Shown here: positions 39,050 through 51,131 of the stretch, piece by piece
Layout of the letters: the number at the start of each line of letters is the position of its first letter
How positions within the stretch are numbered: the first letter of the stretch is position 1
Source of the DNA: Megalonaias nervosa
Taxonomy: Eukaryota > Mollusca > Bivalvia > Unionida > Unionidae
Reading direction: 5' to 3'
Assembly (NCBI GenBank): GCA_016617855.1
Contig: JAECUM010009475.1
Location: forward strand, 1 to 64,000
Length of the DNA: 64,000 nt
The notes under the pieces: generated by a model
Told to the model about the DNA's origin: nothing
Database searches by the model: none
What the model saw: only the letters and a program-made list of their open reading frames with translations
Program-made: the position numbers and the translations under genes

Positions 39050-41100
39050 CAGAACCTACTATCCAATCTAGTCGCAACTTGAGGGTAGGGAATTCCGAGT
39101 GTGTCACCCAGAGTTGTGTTAATTCCTGATGCTGTGTGAGTTTTTGGGTGGACTGCGTGCTTGTCTAGTAACTAGTTTACCGTGTAGAAAGTGTATTGGT
39201 CAACTGTAGCTTGGGGCTGCGAATAGTGCTTACAAGCTGTTTGTTCTTCAAGCTTGGTGATCACTGCTTAACAAGCTACATGTTGTCTGTCCTGGTCGTT
39301 TAGCGAAAGGTCTATTTTAGCCTTTCTTGATCACGAGTAGCCAATACTTAAAATGGGACAATGCTCTTCGACTCCGCATTGTTGTGGGAATTGTATTTGT
39401 CTGTAATTGGTATGGTAGTTGTCGAGTAGATTTGGCTGGGTTGCGAAATTGTTTCTGAGCTCATTTTGAAAGTCATAGGTGTAGCGTGCAAGCTGGGGTG
39501 CAATCGGTATTTTCAGGATGTCTATGTGGCATAGATTGTTCTTCTGGGATCTAACAGTTAAAGACTGGGAAATGCAGTCTGTGACATGCTCCGCTGAATG
39601 TGCTATGCTTCGCCAGCAGCTGGGATGTCAGGTCCCATCTATTGCCTGTTGTGGTATTTCGCCATTAAGTTTTTTTTTTTTTTTATTGTGGCTGGACTGG
39701 TGTACCGAGATGGGTGAGACCATTGACTTCAGTACTATAAGGCTGTTATTCAGCTGCTTTATTAGGGTCAAGCAAGGTTCCTTGCCTTTCCATGCTGTAT
39801 CCTCGTATATGTTGTCGTATTCCAGCTCAGTCTCATCCGATTCCAGGATTTCGCGACTGGAACAGATGTACGCGATATCAGCTAGATGCATTTCAGATTC
39901 AGTATTTGAGATCCAATCGCAATAGAAGTACACCAAGAGTTGGCATTTGGAGCATTCAGTGGTATCGTTCTCAACATCCAGTTGTCAGAAGAGGCACAAA
40001 TCTATGTTGTTAGTTATTGGGTCGTAACCCGGTGCGGTTTGATGGGCATCATTCGTACTACTTGCTTGTTGAACTATTCAAGCAGTAGCAGGACAAGGGA
40101 GGAGTAACTTGGTTTTGTCTGGCAGATTGCTTTTTCATTATGGGTGCTATCGTCTATCGTTTCTAGGTTTGACAGTCTAATATGGGGTGTAGTGAAATAT
40201 GGAGTCTATTAGTTGAAAATATAGTGTCTTTCGATTGTTCTTCAAAGTACTCGAGTGCATCTGTTTTGTAGATTTAAAAAAATCCAAGTACTGAATTTGC
40301 AGATATAGTTATAATACATCTCATTTTGGTAGATAACTCACATCTGTGAAGTTTCTTTGCTAGGGCCTTTTTCTGGTTTGGAGTGCACTGTTTGGTACTG
40401 CCAGTAATGACTCGTGTAGAGACTCTTAGACGTGGCTTCATTAATTGCCTGCTTCGTCTGTGTGAAATGACATATACGTCTTGTGTTGAGTCAATGTTTT
40501 GGGAAGAGAGGGTTTATAATAAGGGCTGCATGATTTTGGTATGTGGTGCATATTGGTATGTGGTACATACTTCAAAAATTTAAAGTGAAAGTTATTGTTT
40601 AAATACTGTATGTGGTCAGGGTTTAAGTCTTGTACGGTATACACTCGTAGATTTGAAAGTGAAGAATGTTGTTTAACTGTGTGGTTGAATTCCGAGCATG
40701 GGGACAGTGGGAAATTTTACTAAGTGACTAAGTGCATGGTGATGATATATGAGCAGTATATCCTTCATGATTGGTAGGTTAGAGTTGTGGGTTTTTTTTC
40801 GAAATGGTCTGTGTCTGGGTGTGGGGACAGTGGGACATGTGACTAAGAGGAAAGGAACCTATGCCCTGTGTATCCTGTGGGCAGGCTGTGTGATGAGGAA
40901 TAGTACCTATTGGGTGGTTGTAAGTGCGGCAGCTACTTTGGGGGGTGGGGGTGGGTGGGCTATACAGTAATAGTAGGTGAGTAATACGGTGATAATAGGC
41001 AAAGTGGGAGAATTATCGTTGGTAAGGGTGCTTGTACTATGTAGCAGTAACATAAGCGGCATAAGGGGGCATACACAGATAATGGCCTCGCTTGAAGCGC
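39050..41100 (-). pseudogene. Degraded ORF with PHD-like zinc finger, probably transposon-derived
   Basis: The minus strand is C/A-rich and reads like broken coding sequence across about 2 kb, with composition unlike its neighbours. The clearest part, near 40000-39840, has CLF-stop, then ECSKCQLLVYFYCDWIS, about 20 residues, then YICSS. This matches the Cys spacing of a PHD finger (CxxC, CxxC, HxxC, CxxC) with a stop at the second Cys and Tyr replacing His. It continues open to 39628 (102 residues, Glu/Lys-rich end). Upstream (about 40400) KPRLRVSTRVITGSTKQ is also coding-like. PHD fingers occur in ORF1 of some non-LTR elements and other transposons; which one applies here is not clear. Frames are interrupted repeatedly. 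Confidence 0.4.
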
Positions 41101-41134
41101 TGGAAATATTTATTGGGTAACATGGCAAGGTTAT

Positions 41135-41137
<3 letters not shown>

Positions 41138-41173
<36 letters not shown>
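41138..41173. repeat. (TC)n microsatellite
   Basis: About 18 TC dinucleotides. Confidence 0.95.
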
Positions 41174-41175
<2 letters not shown>

Positions 41176-42025
41176 ACGTGATATCGACAACACACACTCT
41201 TCCCAGGTTGTTGTACATATAATTAGGAAATATTATATTCAAGTCACTTAATGTTTGTAAATAAATATAATGCACACTTAATTTTCAACATATTTATTTC
41301 TGGGAACAACAACCAGAAACTTGTCGGTATCGCAGCAGGGTGGAGAAAACTATTTTCAGCAAGTACCGAGCACGTGTCAGTGATGCTTTTGTTGGTATCA
41401 CGTGACTACCGCAGTGACATTTACTCCCTGCTTAGTGAATCTTGTTTTCTTCAAGTTGCTGCAACATTTACAAATTCCGGTCGTTGTTTTCAGAATAAAT
41501 ATTTTGAGAAGTTTGCGTTCTTTCATTTTTCTATAAAGATTACGCGAATTTCATTAATACGTTCCATTTGTTTTCCTAGAGCAACACTAGAAATGGTTTA
41601 TTGTTTGATATCACGTGACTATATGACCTGTGGTGTCATTGACATGTAGGTTGCGAGATTTGTATAGTCATGTGACTCGGAATGCAAATGGTGAGATCCG
41701 GGTTAAATTTCAGCAATGATGTACTTTCGTCTCGTCTGTCAGCGGATTAAAGACATGACGAATGCTATGCTCGTGACTTTTGAGAAAGTAAATCATATTC
41801 CTATCGATTTCATGCAGGTATATCTCGATGAAAAGTGGTTCAAGTTTGCTAGGCCGGCTAGAAAGCGGCTACCCTATACTGACACCAAATGGTGTTGGCG
41901 AATTCCAACTTTTCGAGAGGCAGTGGACTCTGACCCTACACCCCAACATAAATGTCTAAATATCAAAAATGGGGTGGCAAGGGTCAGAGGAAATTCAACT
42001 ACCTAAATATCTATAGCAAATAGTG
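41174..42025. other. Unassigned, two unrecognised ORFs
   Basis: ORFs at 41251-41649 (132 codons) and 41716-42006 (96 codons) on the plus strand have no motif I recognise. ATCACGTGACTA occurs twice (41396-41408 and 41610-41621). Coding status is unsupported. Confidence 0.35.
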
Positions 42026-42029
42026 CTAT

Positions 42030-42560
42030 TGACTGTTCTAGTGCAGTTAATTATAGGTAGCGGAGCTATTTTGGTGCTAAATAACTAGGTCATGGTACCT
42101 TATATATCTATAATGTGTAGTTGTAATATTAACTGTTAAAGTGCAGCTAATGTAAGGTCTGGTTGCTTGATGGGAAATTGATTAACAAATTTGGAAAGCT
42201 AATTTGACGTAAGGCTATGAGTTACGATGTCCACTCTATATTAAACGGACATAAAGGGACTAAATAACACACAAGGTGTACCATAGGTAAGGACAGAACT
42301 TTAAATATGGGGAATACTTGTTGGGATAGTATGTTATAACTTTTGTATATTCATGTAAAGTGCAAAATGACTATGTTGTGGTACACTATATGTCAATGGT
42401 GTATCTATCATGCATTGCTTATTTGTTACGTGCAGCTAATTTAATATCTGGTTGCTAGATGCGCAACTGAGTGACCTGTTTAGTTAGTTAATTTGCTTTG
42501 ATTTGTGTTGTCCACTCATTGATAAACTGTAAGAATGGACTAAACAAGTATTGCATCCGA
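42030..42560. repeat. Diverged tandem pair of about 270 bp
   Basis: Blocks GTGCAGCTAATGTAAGGTCT/GGTTGCTTGATG, GATGTCCACTC and GGGACTAAATAAC in the first unit recur in order as GTGCAGCTAATTTAATATCT/GGTTGCTAGATG, GTTGTCCACTC and GGACTAAACAAG in the second. Confidence 0.6.
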
Positions 42561-43299
42561 ATCACTCGGCCATGCTACCCAGAGTCTCGCCTTCTCATAT
42601 TATTTGGATAGGTATTTATGTTCGAGTTAAACCCCGTTGTATATGTCTAAGGTCTGGAGCTCCAGAATGTGACAGATCTCTGGATCAGTCGGATTTGTCG
42701 TGTTTCCGGCTTCTGTTCTCCGCGTGGTTGTCAACTAGGAAGTTATGCTAGTCTCTGACTGTTCACTTGTTCACTTTTGTCGTCGACTATGTCGTGCCGC
42801 TAGTCCCCGATTGGATCGCATTCTAGGTCAACGGCTGGATCGTGTTTGGTGTCGTAGACTGATCGTAGCCTGAATCGTCGATTGGTCTGGGTCTGAGTTG
42901 TAAATTGGATCGTAGTTGCATAAACTGTTTCGAGTAATATATTACAAAGTTGTTCTGATTTGTGGCATTATCCTGACAGCTTGAGTACTGATTTGCAACA
43001 TTTGCATGAAATCTTGGGTTCTGATTAATACAGAATCTAAATAATCAGGAAATCACGTTGAACTCAAAACAGAGATATTTACCTGTACTTAACGACATAC
43101 ATTACTATCCTATAAAAGTGTGTAACTGATGGAGGGTCAAAATGAAAATGAGAAACCTCTTCATTTACATGAACAAGAGCGACGAAGAAGATGAAAACGG
43201 TAAAGAATATTATGGGCTACTACCGAATAAGAAAATTTAGAGAAGTGCATTCTAACAGCAAAAAGTAATACATATATAAACAGTCTGTTTTGTTTACGC
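42561..43299. other. Unassigned, GC-richer stretch
   Basis: Bases 42560-42910 are richer in GC and CpG, with repeated GGATCGT and GTCGTAGACTGATCG-like words, but carry no open frame of note. Confidence 0.45.
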
Positions 43300-43460
43300 T
43301 AATTGTAACGCTCTTTGAACACATTATTACCTATATCATGTCGATAAAATGGGAGCTAAGTACATTTCCCAAGGACACAATGAGGCAGCTAGCAGGGGTT
43401 AGCCTGGGCGGGTATCGAACCTGTGGTTGTTGAAGTCTGACGCTCTACTGAGCAAGTACG
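43300..43460 (-). mobile_element. tRNA-derived SINE, family 3
   Basis: On the minus strand the head reads TTGCTCAGTAGAGCGTCAGA (A box) and AGGTTCGATACCCGCC (B box). The body, TTGTGTCCTTGGGAAATGTA then CGACATGATATAGGTAATAA, resembles a segment of family C (23415-23490, 19140-19215, 7670-7745). No clear TSD was found. Confidence 0.7.
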
Positions 43461-44154
43461 ATAAGTAGACAAATATGTATGTCTATACCAATAAGTGCAT
43501 TCATCAGCATGTGTATATGAGGAAACAAGACAAATATATGACTGGGATGGCCCATTTCCAATGATATTCGTTGTTTAAAAAAATTGCCTTCCTGGTGTAA
43601 ACGTTGGAAATCAAGCAAGAAAGCACGTAGGCCCAGCAATATATCTTCGGAAAGGACTAATAATAATTAAAACAAATACAGAAGACACTTAAGCAGTCCT
43701 GCAACAACAGAGATTGAAAACGAAATATGTCAAAATTTCAGAAAGTAGATGTGTGTTAAGACTGTTAGTAGTTTCAAAGATACAGTTGACATCAGGTATA
43801 AATATATATGGCTACACTTTATTATCAGAAACACGGACCAAACATCTCTGGAATTTGGGATCAGAGGGAGTTCAATTCCTTTATGACGCGCCGTTTCTTG
43901 ACCCTGAATTTTATTTTGGAAATATATGGTTAAAAATATATATCATATATGTACCATGTACACGGAAACCTGATTTATGCTGCAGAATCGATATAGGGCA
44001 TGTGCATGTTTGTCATTTAAGATTTATTACCTTTCTCCACTTAAGGCACATGCAAAACGCATGCATTGCTTCTGTTATATACAGCAATTTATCTTTCGAT
44101 AATCCTTCTGTACGACATATACTTACTGAACTGCACAAAATATTGATTGATTGT
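43461..44154. other. Unassigned, open frame of 176 codons
   Basis: The plus-strand frame 43714-44244 is long for this window, but its last 30 codons are a SINE fragment and the rest shows no motif. It is treated as chance. Confidence 0.4.
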
Positions 44155-44285
44155 GATCTGTTTGTAGCTTCCCGTGGGTCTGTGATTCTTACTAGGGGTT
44201 TTCGATGTTCTTCCTTCACCAGTTATACTGGCTACCATGTATAGCCTATCGTGCGCTCAAAAGTGGCGTTAAACCAACATCAGGA
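44155..44285 (+). mobile_element. SINE family 2, 5'-truncated
   Basis: Contains GTAGCTTCCCGTGGGTCTGT, GGCTACCATGTATAGCCTAT and TGCGCTCAAAAGTGGCGTTA, matching the 3' two-thirds of the elements at 48807 and 61612. The tRNA head is absent. Confidence 0.8.
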
Positions 44286-44399
44286 ACAACTATTTGCTGA
44301 CCTCACAATTCATACAGTCAGCGAGAATCTGACCATCCCTAAAAAAAAAACGAGGAACAAAAAGTAAAGAAACACATGAAACATTTTTTATACGTGAAC

Positions 44400-44640
44400 A
44401 ATAAAGTATACGTTGGCTCATACAGGTAAAACAATCTAGTTAACTGTTGGCTCAGAGAGACTGAACAATCAAGACAAACTGTTGGTTCATACAGACATAA
44501 CAATCTAGCTCAATTGTTGGCTCATACATACGTAACAATCTGGTTAAATTGTTACAATCTAGTTCAACTGTTGGTTATCACAGGCTTAACAATCTAGTTA
44601 AACTGTTGGCTTATACAGGCATAATATTCTAGTTAAGCTG
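44400..44640. repeat. Diverged minisatellite, unit about 35-40 bp
   Basis: Six or so units of ACTGTTGGCTCATACAGGCA followed by TAACAATCTAGTTAA, with substitutions and one shortened unit. Confidence 0.9.
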
Positions 44641-46479
44641 AAAGTTTACCATCCTGATTCTAAGTCGACACAAATAACAAAAAAATCATGAATGTTATAT
44701 GATGTGCTTAAAAAGTTGATATTATTGTCTGCATTGAAAATAAATATTGTTCATATTTACATGAAAAAAAAAACCCAGTTTGTAGTCGCTATAAATCAGT
44801 ACTGACAAGGACTGACATAAATTACGTTTTGATGATATCTCATAATGTCAGTTATCGAACGTAGATGCAAAAATAGAGTTTTTTTAATGAACATCCCACC
44901 TCAATTGGACTAGCCCTAGCCCCCGTTGGCCACAGAGGGCTAGGGGCACCAAAACTGAACCACTATTTTGACAACACTTCATACTATCAATCATAAACAA
45001 TGAAAGTGTTGTGGTGTGCACACCTCGGGTTTTGGAAACACAATGGTTCCAACCCTGAAACCAAGAACGTCAGGACGGTGGAGGAGGGGGCACCAACTAT
45101 TTTAAGCACATTAAAATTTTATTCGAAGAAATGTTGTGAAATGGTATAATATTTCACGCAGAGATAGGTGTTCAGATGCGAAAACATATACGCTTGCCTA
45201 AAGCTGGGAAGCAATGAGGTATGTAGATAAATACCGTGTCGTTGAGTATTGTGTTTTTCACATTTTAAAATATATTTAGAACAGGATACTTGTAACATTG
45301 CAAACGCATGGTATTATGCAATCGCGTTCTTGACGAGTCTGTATAGTGTCGAATTTGGAATGGTTTATTGGAAAGGCTGTGTCAAGCACAGAGAAGATGC
45401 CCTTCACCCTTCTTCATTTTGTACAATTTTATAGGTTTTTATTGGGGGTGGGGTGATGGAGTGGGTGCCGTCTAACATGCAGAGTTTCCCATCCTAATTC
45501 CGTCATAGGGAAATTTTCTGCTCAGAAACATTATAAAACCAGTCACTATCCTCGATATATCTTGTTTTTTTTTTTGTTCTTCTAGTTTATAAGTTCCAGG
45601 TAAGTTGCAACTATTCCGAACTAAACTTACGTATTCAACAGTCGTCTTATATATCGTAAGTACAGAAAAGACAGGGGATTTCTTATTCGTCCATTAAATA
45701 TGTTGTCTGACAAATTCCAGAGAAAACAGACTCATTTCAGCAGTAAATATATATATGCTGAGTCCATCGTATTTTGAACATTTTGTAGATTGATGTGCAC
45801 AAATCAATACTAATTTTGTTGGCACTAAGTGCACCTTGTGTATAAACAGAGGTCAAAATCTTAAAATCATTCACTTTTTAAGAACGCTTGCTGTCTGTCA
45901 CTAAATTCCAATCATAAATCTAGAGGTCTGAAAACTGTAGCGCCTTTTCATGAACGAACCTCAGAGCTAGAGGCGTTTTGATTCATAAACAGTTTGTTTA
46001 GCGCCTTTGTGATTCCAAAAGATTGGTTCCTTCGAATCAATACTCATAATTACCCACCTAAATTGTCAAATGTTTACAGTTTTATTTGATATCGTTCTGA
46101 GTATACTTGTAATCCCTTTTGCTCCATTTTTCAGTGTAAATGAATTCTCATGAAATGAGTGGAGTTCAGATGTAACTCATTCGATTATAGACTGCACATT
46201 AAAATCACGGGGATGTCTAATTCCAAATTATGACCGATCCAGCTGAAACAGTACTATTCCATCAGAAGACTGCATTCTTTCCAAAAACCGGGTGTAAATT
46301 TATTTGCATTTACCTTCATCGCTTGATGAAAGTTGCTTACAAAGCATGCATACGGATCGTCTTTCCTAACTCACTTCAAGCATGACTAAATGAAATGAAT
46401 CTTAAAGTATACGAGGCTCTTAGGGTTAATAGAAATAGGTATCCAGATTCTAAGACCCATGCCAAAAACTCCGCATTAG
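44641..46479. other. Unassigned sequence
   Basis: No recognisable gene or mobile element over 1.8 kb. Confidence 0.5.
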
Positions 46480-46713
46480 TACGTATATACATATAGTACG
46501 TGTATACATAGTAGTACGTGTACTCATAGTGCGTGTATACATAGTAGTACGTGTATACATAGTAGTAAGTGTATACATAGTAGTACGTGTATACATAGTA
46601 CGTATATACATAGTACGTGTATACATAGTACGTGTATACATAGTAGTACGTGTATACATAATAGTACGTGTATACATAGTACGTGTATATATAGTAGTAC
46701 GTATACATAGTAC
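46480..46713. repeat. Minisatellite of GTACGTGTATACATA units
   Basis: Roughly a dozen units of 18 or 21 bp, differing by presence of one or two GTA triplets. All three ORFs over it are Tyr/Val/Thr-rich low-complexity translations. Confidence 0.95.
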
Positions 46714-48374
46714 GCACAAACTGTATTTTTGAAGTAATTAGTTAATAAATATTTAAGGAAAGAACACGTTGAAATAAATTAGTAGCTTTTCTCTTATAGG
46801 GAATGAAATTAAAGAATAAATGCTGACATTTTATAAATTTTGCACAAGTGAAATTCAGTTTACTCAAAAAAGGACCTATACAGAATAATAAGTAAATTCT
46901 CCATACAAGTCTGTAATACTCATTATCGCATGATTCACTGTTCTGCTGACTTAAATGTGGCAACGAGTTCTACGAGGCTGCTGGTCTTCGAATAGAAATG
47001 ATAAGATTTATTAACAATCCAGACACTGAGATTTACGTCATACGAAACGCTTTCCATTTTTACCATCAATGTCTTCATTACCTTTTAATGTTTATTTACA
47101 GTTCCATTAGAAATGGATACTTGTGGTAACGTTTTCAAGAACCCAATCCTATGCTTATTGTGTTCCATAAGGGAACAAGTATTAGCGTTGTTAAGCTCAT
47201 GTGATGGCTACATGAAACATTTAAGTAGAGTCGACAGCCCGGTCGGTTGAGTTCTGAATTACTTATGATGTTGCCCTTTATATGATTAGGTCCGTCTATG
47301 CTTTGAACGAATATTATTTTGAATTTATTGAAAAAGTTGCATGCTAGTTTACGAAAATAATTAGATAATAAAACAATTGCAAAATTATATACCAAATATT
47401 TAGTCAAAATTAGGACCAATGGGGAATGTCAAAACATTGGAGAACAATTGTATCAATTCTTCCCTCTTTCATTTGTATCCTGTAATCGATTGCTTTTCGA
47501 AAATGCCTGGAGTAAGATGATCGTAACATTCCACATGATTATTTGAAATTCTGTTTCCCTAGAGTATATCAATCTTCACCAAAGGAAGTAAATGGTGCAA
47601 GTAACAGATAACTTCCATCTTAAAGGCTGGCAGTTAAGGAAATCACATATCCATCAGACGTGTCAACAATAGAAGAAAACATAACACCACATTTGTGAAA
47701 TCAAATCGATTAGAAAACTATTGGATTACCGCCCTTCCGCTTGGACTAGTTATCTTGGATACACGGTAGAAGTGATACATATAGTCGTCTTTGTTCTCAT
47801 TTTGTATACCTCCTGTTTAATTTAGAAAGTAAATCGCAAGACTGAACAAATAAGAAGTTATTGTCATGGTTAATAGTGACCTTGGCATGGGTGTGGTATA
47901 CAACTGTGAATAATAATGGCAGCAGTGGCTCGATGGCTAACTTCCTGCACTCGTGACAAAAAGAGTGCAATTTGTTTTTTGTTTTTTTTAATCCTGTGCA
48001 AACTAGAACGAATTAGCCTTTGTGGTCTGTATTTGGTCAATACACCATGCTCCAATTGCATCGGCTTGATGTAACCTTTAATGTCTGGATATGCCTTTAA
48101 ACACCAATTAATCAGTTGTCTTTACCTTTAGAAGCGTATTCAACAGTCAATCTATTTTGGGACAGCAGTAGGCTTGGTGGTTTTGGTGGTGAAGGTTTTT
48201 ATGGTGTTAAGAGTAGTTCTGGTTTTGGCGTTGGTTGCTCGGCTCTACTACCATGAAGGAATAATACAATATTTGCCATAGGTGTTTGTCTCTGTGGTGT
48301 GTCTGTGTTTGTTTGTTTGTTTGTTTATGTTGGCCATTTAAACTTAAAACTCTTACCTCTTACCCTTCCCATTT
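46714..48374. other. Unassigned sequence
   Basis: No gene recognised; only short AT-rich ORFs. Confidence 0.5.
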
Positions 48375-48560
48375 GACCCTATAAACCCCTTAAAGACTTG
48401 TTTCACACAGGGTTTCCCCTTATGCTCCATAGTGCCTCTCCCACGTTAAGTCTAAAGACCCTGTTTCACACAGGATTTCCCCATATGCCCCATAGTTGCT
48501 GTCCCATGTTAAGTCTATGGAGACATTTAACACAGGATTTCCCTTATGCTCCATAGTGTC
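48375..48560. repeat. Three diverged tandem units of about 70 bp
   Basis: TTTCACACAGGGTTTCCCCT, ATGCTCCATAGTG and CCCACGTTAAGTCTA recur three times with substitutions. Confidence 0.8.
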
Positions 48561-48799
48561 TCCCGTATTTTAATTTCCCCTTGATATGACTATAGTCTTA
48601 AATTAATGACAGAAAAGAGCGAAAACAAAACAAGTTTTGTAAAATTCAACAATAATTTATTTCCCCAGAATACAAAGTGAAAATTTTAAGAAACACTTGA
48701 AGTATTATGAATTAAATCCCTAATAGTCCTAAAGGTTATATCACCGGTCCACATGTATGAAGTTCCAATTGAATTATAGTGGTATTCCAAGTCTATTCC

Positions 48800-49057
48800 G
48801 ATAATGTTGTTGTTGTTGTTGCTGTAGGGCTTAACGCCATTTTTGAGCACACGATAGGCTATACATGGCGGCCAGTATTAATGGTGGAGGAAGAAACCGG
48901 GAAATCCCCAGAAAGAACCACCGACCCACGAGAAGCTACTGGCAAGCTTTCTCACATATCCACATTCGCCGAATCCGAGACTCGAACTCGCAGACAGAGG
49001 TGAGATGGCAATGATCCGTAACGGAGAGCGCTTTAGACCACTCGGCCGTCGATAATG
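48800..49057 (-). mobile_element. SINE family 2, full length, with 7-bp TSD
   Basis: The body is 48807-49050 on the minus strand, flanked by GATAATG (48800-48806, 49051-49057). The head CGGCCGAGTGGTCTAAAGCG and GCGAGTTCGAGTCTCGG resembles a Ser/Leu-type tRNA with a long variable region (CATTGCCATCTCACCTC). The body has CCAGTAGCTTCTCGTGGGTC and TATAGCCTATCGTGTGCTCA, and the tail is GGCGTTAAGCCCTAC plus (AAC)n. Confidence 0.88.
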
Positions 49058-49413
49058 AATGGGCTGATGTGCCTGAAGTCTCGAAAATATATTAATATGC
49101 CAATTACCTGGAATGTGATGACGTGCTAACAGGCTTTTGATTTATCACACTAATATGATCCAAAATGTCCTTGTCTGAATAAACTATAATTTCAAGTTAA
49201 CGTTTCTGTCGAAGAATATTATTGAGCACTTTGTTATTCCAGTGAATAATAATTTGAATAAATTAATCAACCCAAATGAAAAACTGAACACAACAATAAG
49301 ACTGATTATGCTTCAGGATATTAAGGCAAGAACGTTTAATTTCTCCATAAACAAGATTATATATTCCTCTACTTGACCTATGTCGCAATTAGCATTATTT
49401 GAAAATACCCTGT

Positions 49414-49641
49414 CACTTAATGGAAACTTCCATCTTAGAAGTTTCTGGAGTCAGAATCAAGACTGCATCTTTTAACTCAAATTCAGATAAACATGTTTAC
49501 ATTAATAATGATCTGAATATTTAAATACACTTAATGGAAACTTCCATCTTAGAAGTTTCTGGAGTCAGAATCAAGACTGCATCTTTTAACTCAAATTCAG
49601 ATAAACATGTTTACATTAATAATGATCTGAATATTTAATCC
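49414..49641. repeat. 114-bp tandem duplication, essentially perfect
   Basis: Units start at 49414 and 49528 with CACTTAATGGAAACTTCCAT. They are identical by eye through GATCTGAATATTTAA. Confidence 0.97.
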
Positions 49642-49980
49642 ACAATCATAGAGAAATGTTAGGTATGTATTCTTTTGTTTACAAAATAAATATCCCTGGT
49701 AAGGTACACAATGAACTTGATTTTGAAAAAGGTCAGGTATGCAAGTGTCGGATGTATGTACCACAGAATCATTAAGAAATGCCAACAAATAATACAAATT
49801 AAATATACATAACACCCCTTATGCCCTATAGCCGCTATTTTTGTCCCATATGGGCTTACTATACACGTACTTCACATAGATAACCCAAGGCAAGCTTATA
49901 ACTGCGCTTGTGTATACCGTATATAACCCAAGGTGTACTCACAATTAATATTTTATGCAATGTACGAAGATAAAATGTAC

Positions 49981-51057
49981 AAAAGGATACGTTATCGTAA
50001 TGTTTGCTCTAATAGGAATATAGATTTTAAACATTAAATGTCGAATTTTCCTCTACTGTTCTACAAGTCAGCTTAGGTTATTTTTCTTTTAAGATTAACT
50101 AGGTTGCGTACACAAATGTCGAAATACAAGGGAGAAAAAAATGACGTAACGCAAGACGCGGCAATTAGATTCAAGAGGCCTCACCGAAACAAACATTTGG
50201 ATATTTGTACAATCCCGAAGATCTGAGACGAACAACACGCAAAGTGCTTTCTATTTTCAGAATAGTATAATCGCTAAACTCATTGCCATATGAAAATATA
50301 CTGACTATTATCTATCTTAAAATAAGTGTGAAGGTAAAGGCAATAAAGGAGTATTTAAATCGTGGTATTTTCAATTTTTTTTTATTTTAAATATGAGCTG
50401 ATACGACGTCATGCTGTATAATAAAGAAATTCCGACCCTTGACATATAAATTGAACGTATATGTCCACATTAGCCCATCATGCAATATTTTAGCAATGAT
50501 GGCATCGTCAAATTTTTATATAAGGTCTCTCATTTTATTTGTAGAATTAATTGAAGATCATTGGAGCATCATGATAAAATCGTCTTAAGTGTCTATATTT
50601 ACATTTAATTCAAACTTTGCTAAACCTGATTTTGCCAATCATTCTGGATATTTTTCGGAGATTATGATTTTGGTGTTTTTATTTATGATCAGGGTATTTT
50701 TATTATGGCTAGTTATGTGTTATTGATTAAAGCTCTAGGAAGATTATAATATTTAAGATATGCCACAATTTGTTTTCACGGTCTCACTCTGAGGCCGCTG
50801 AATTAGTAAAATTTTTCCAGGACTAGAAATTGCCGCTATGCGGTATCTTTCACCCACCATGATTCAGATAGGGAGTTATAGTTCCTATTTTAAAATGCTT
50901 CGTGGAAATTAATTAATTTTTCACGATAAAGCCGATAATAACGTGTGTGGGAGAACATCAGTCAGCATCACCGGAAGCCATTACGTCGAAGAACGCATAA
51001 TATCCATTTCAAAATACTGGCAATCACGTGAAAAATCTAAATCATATGACGCATGGG

Positions 51058-51060
<3 letters not shown>
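49981..51060. other. Unassigned sequence
   Basis: No recognisable gene. Confidence 0.5.

Positions 51061-51129
<69 letters not shown>
51061..51129. repeat. (TA)n abutting the 3' LTR
   Basis: An uninterrupted TA array ends at the first base of the LTR. Confidence 0.98.

Positions 51130-51131
<2 letters not shown>

Larger units (their letters stand above)
48591..49980 (+). repeat. Dispersed repeat family E, copy 3
   Basis: Starts AGTCTTAAATTAATGACAGA and shares ATACAAAGTGAAAATTTTAA, ATTATGAATTAAATCC, TTGAGCACTTTGTTATTCCA, AGAGAAATGTTA and ACATAACACC with copies 1 and 2. It is interrupted by a SINE at 48807-49050 and carries a local 114-bp duplication. Confidence 0.6.

Noticed and set aside
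41716..42006. 96-codon ORF
   Set aside because: No family resemblance and no supporting splice or repeat evidence.
43714..44244. 176-codon plus-strand ORF
   Set aside because: The last part is a truncated SINE and the remainder has no recognisable domain; probably chance.
46376..46719. ORFs of 113 and 89 codons, Tyr- or Thr-rich
   Set aside because: Pure translation of the GTACGTGTATACATA minisatellite.
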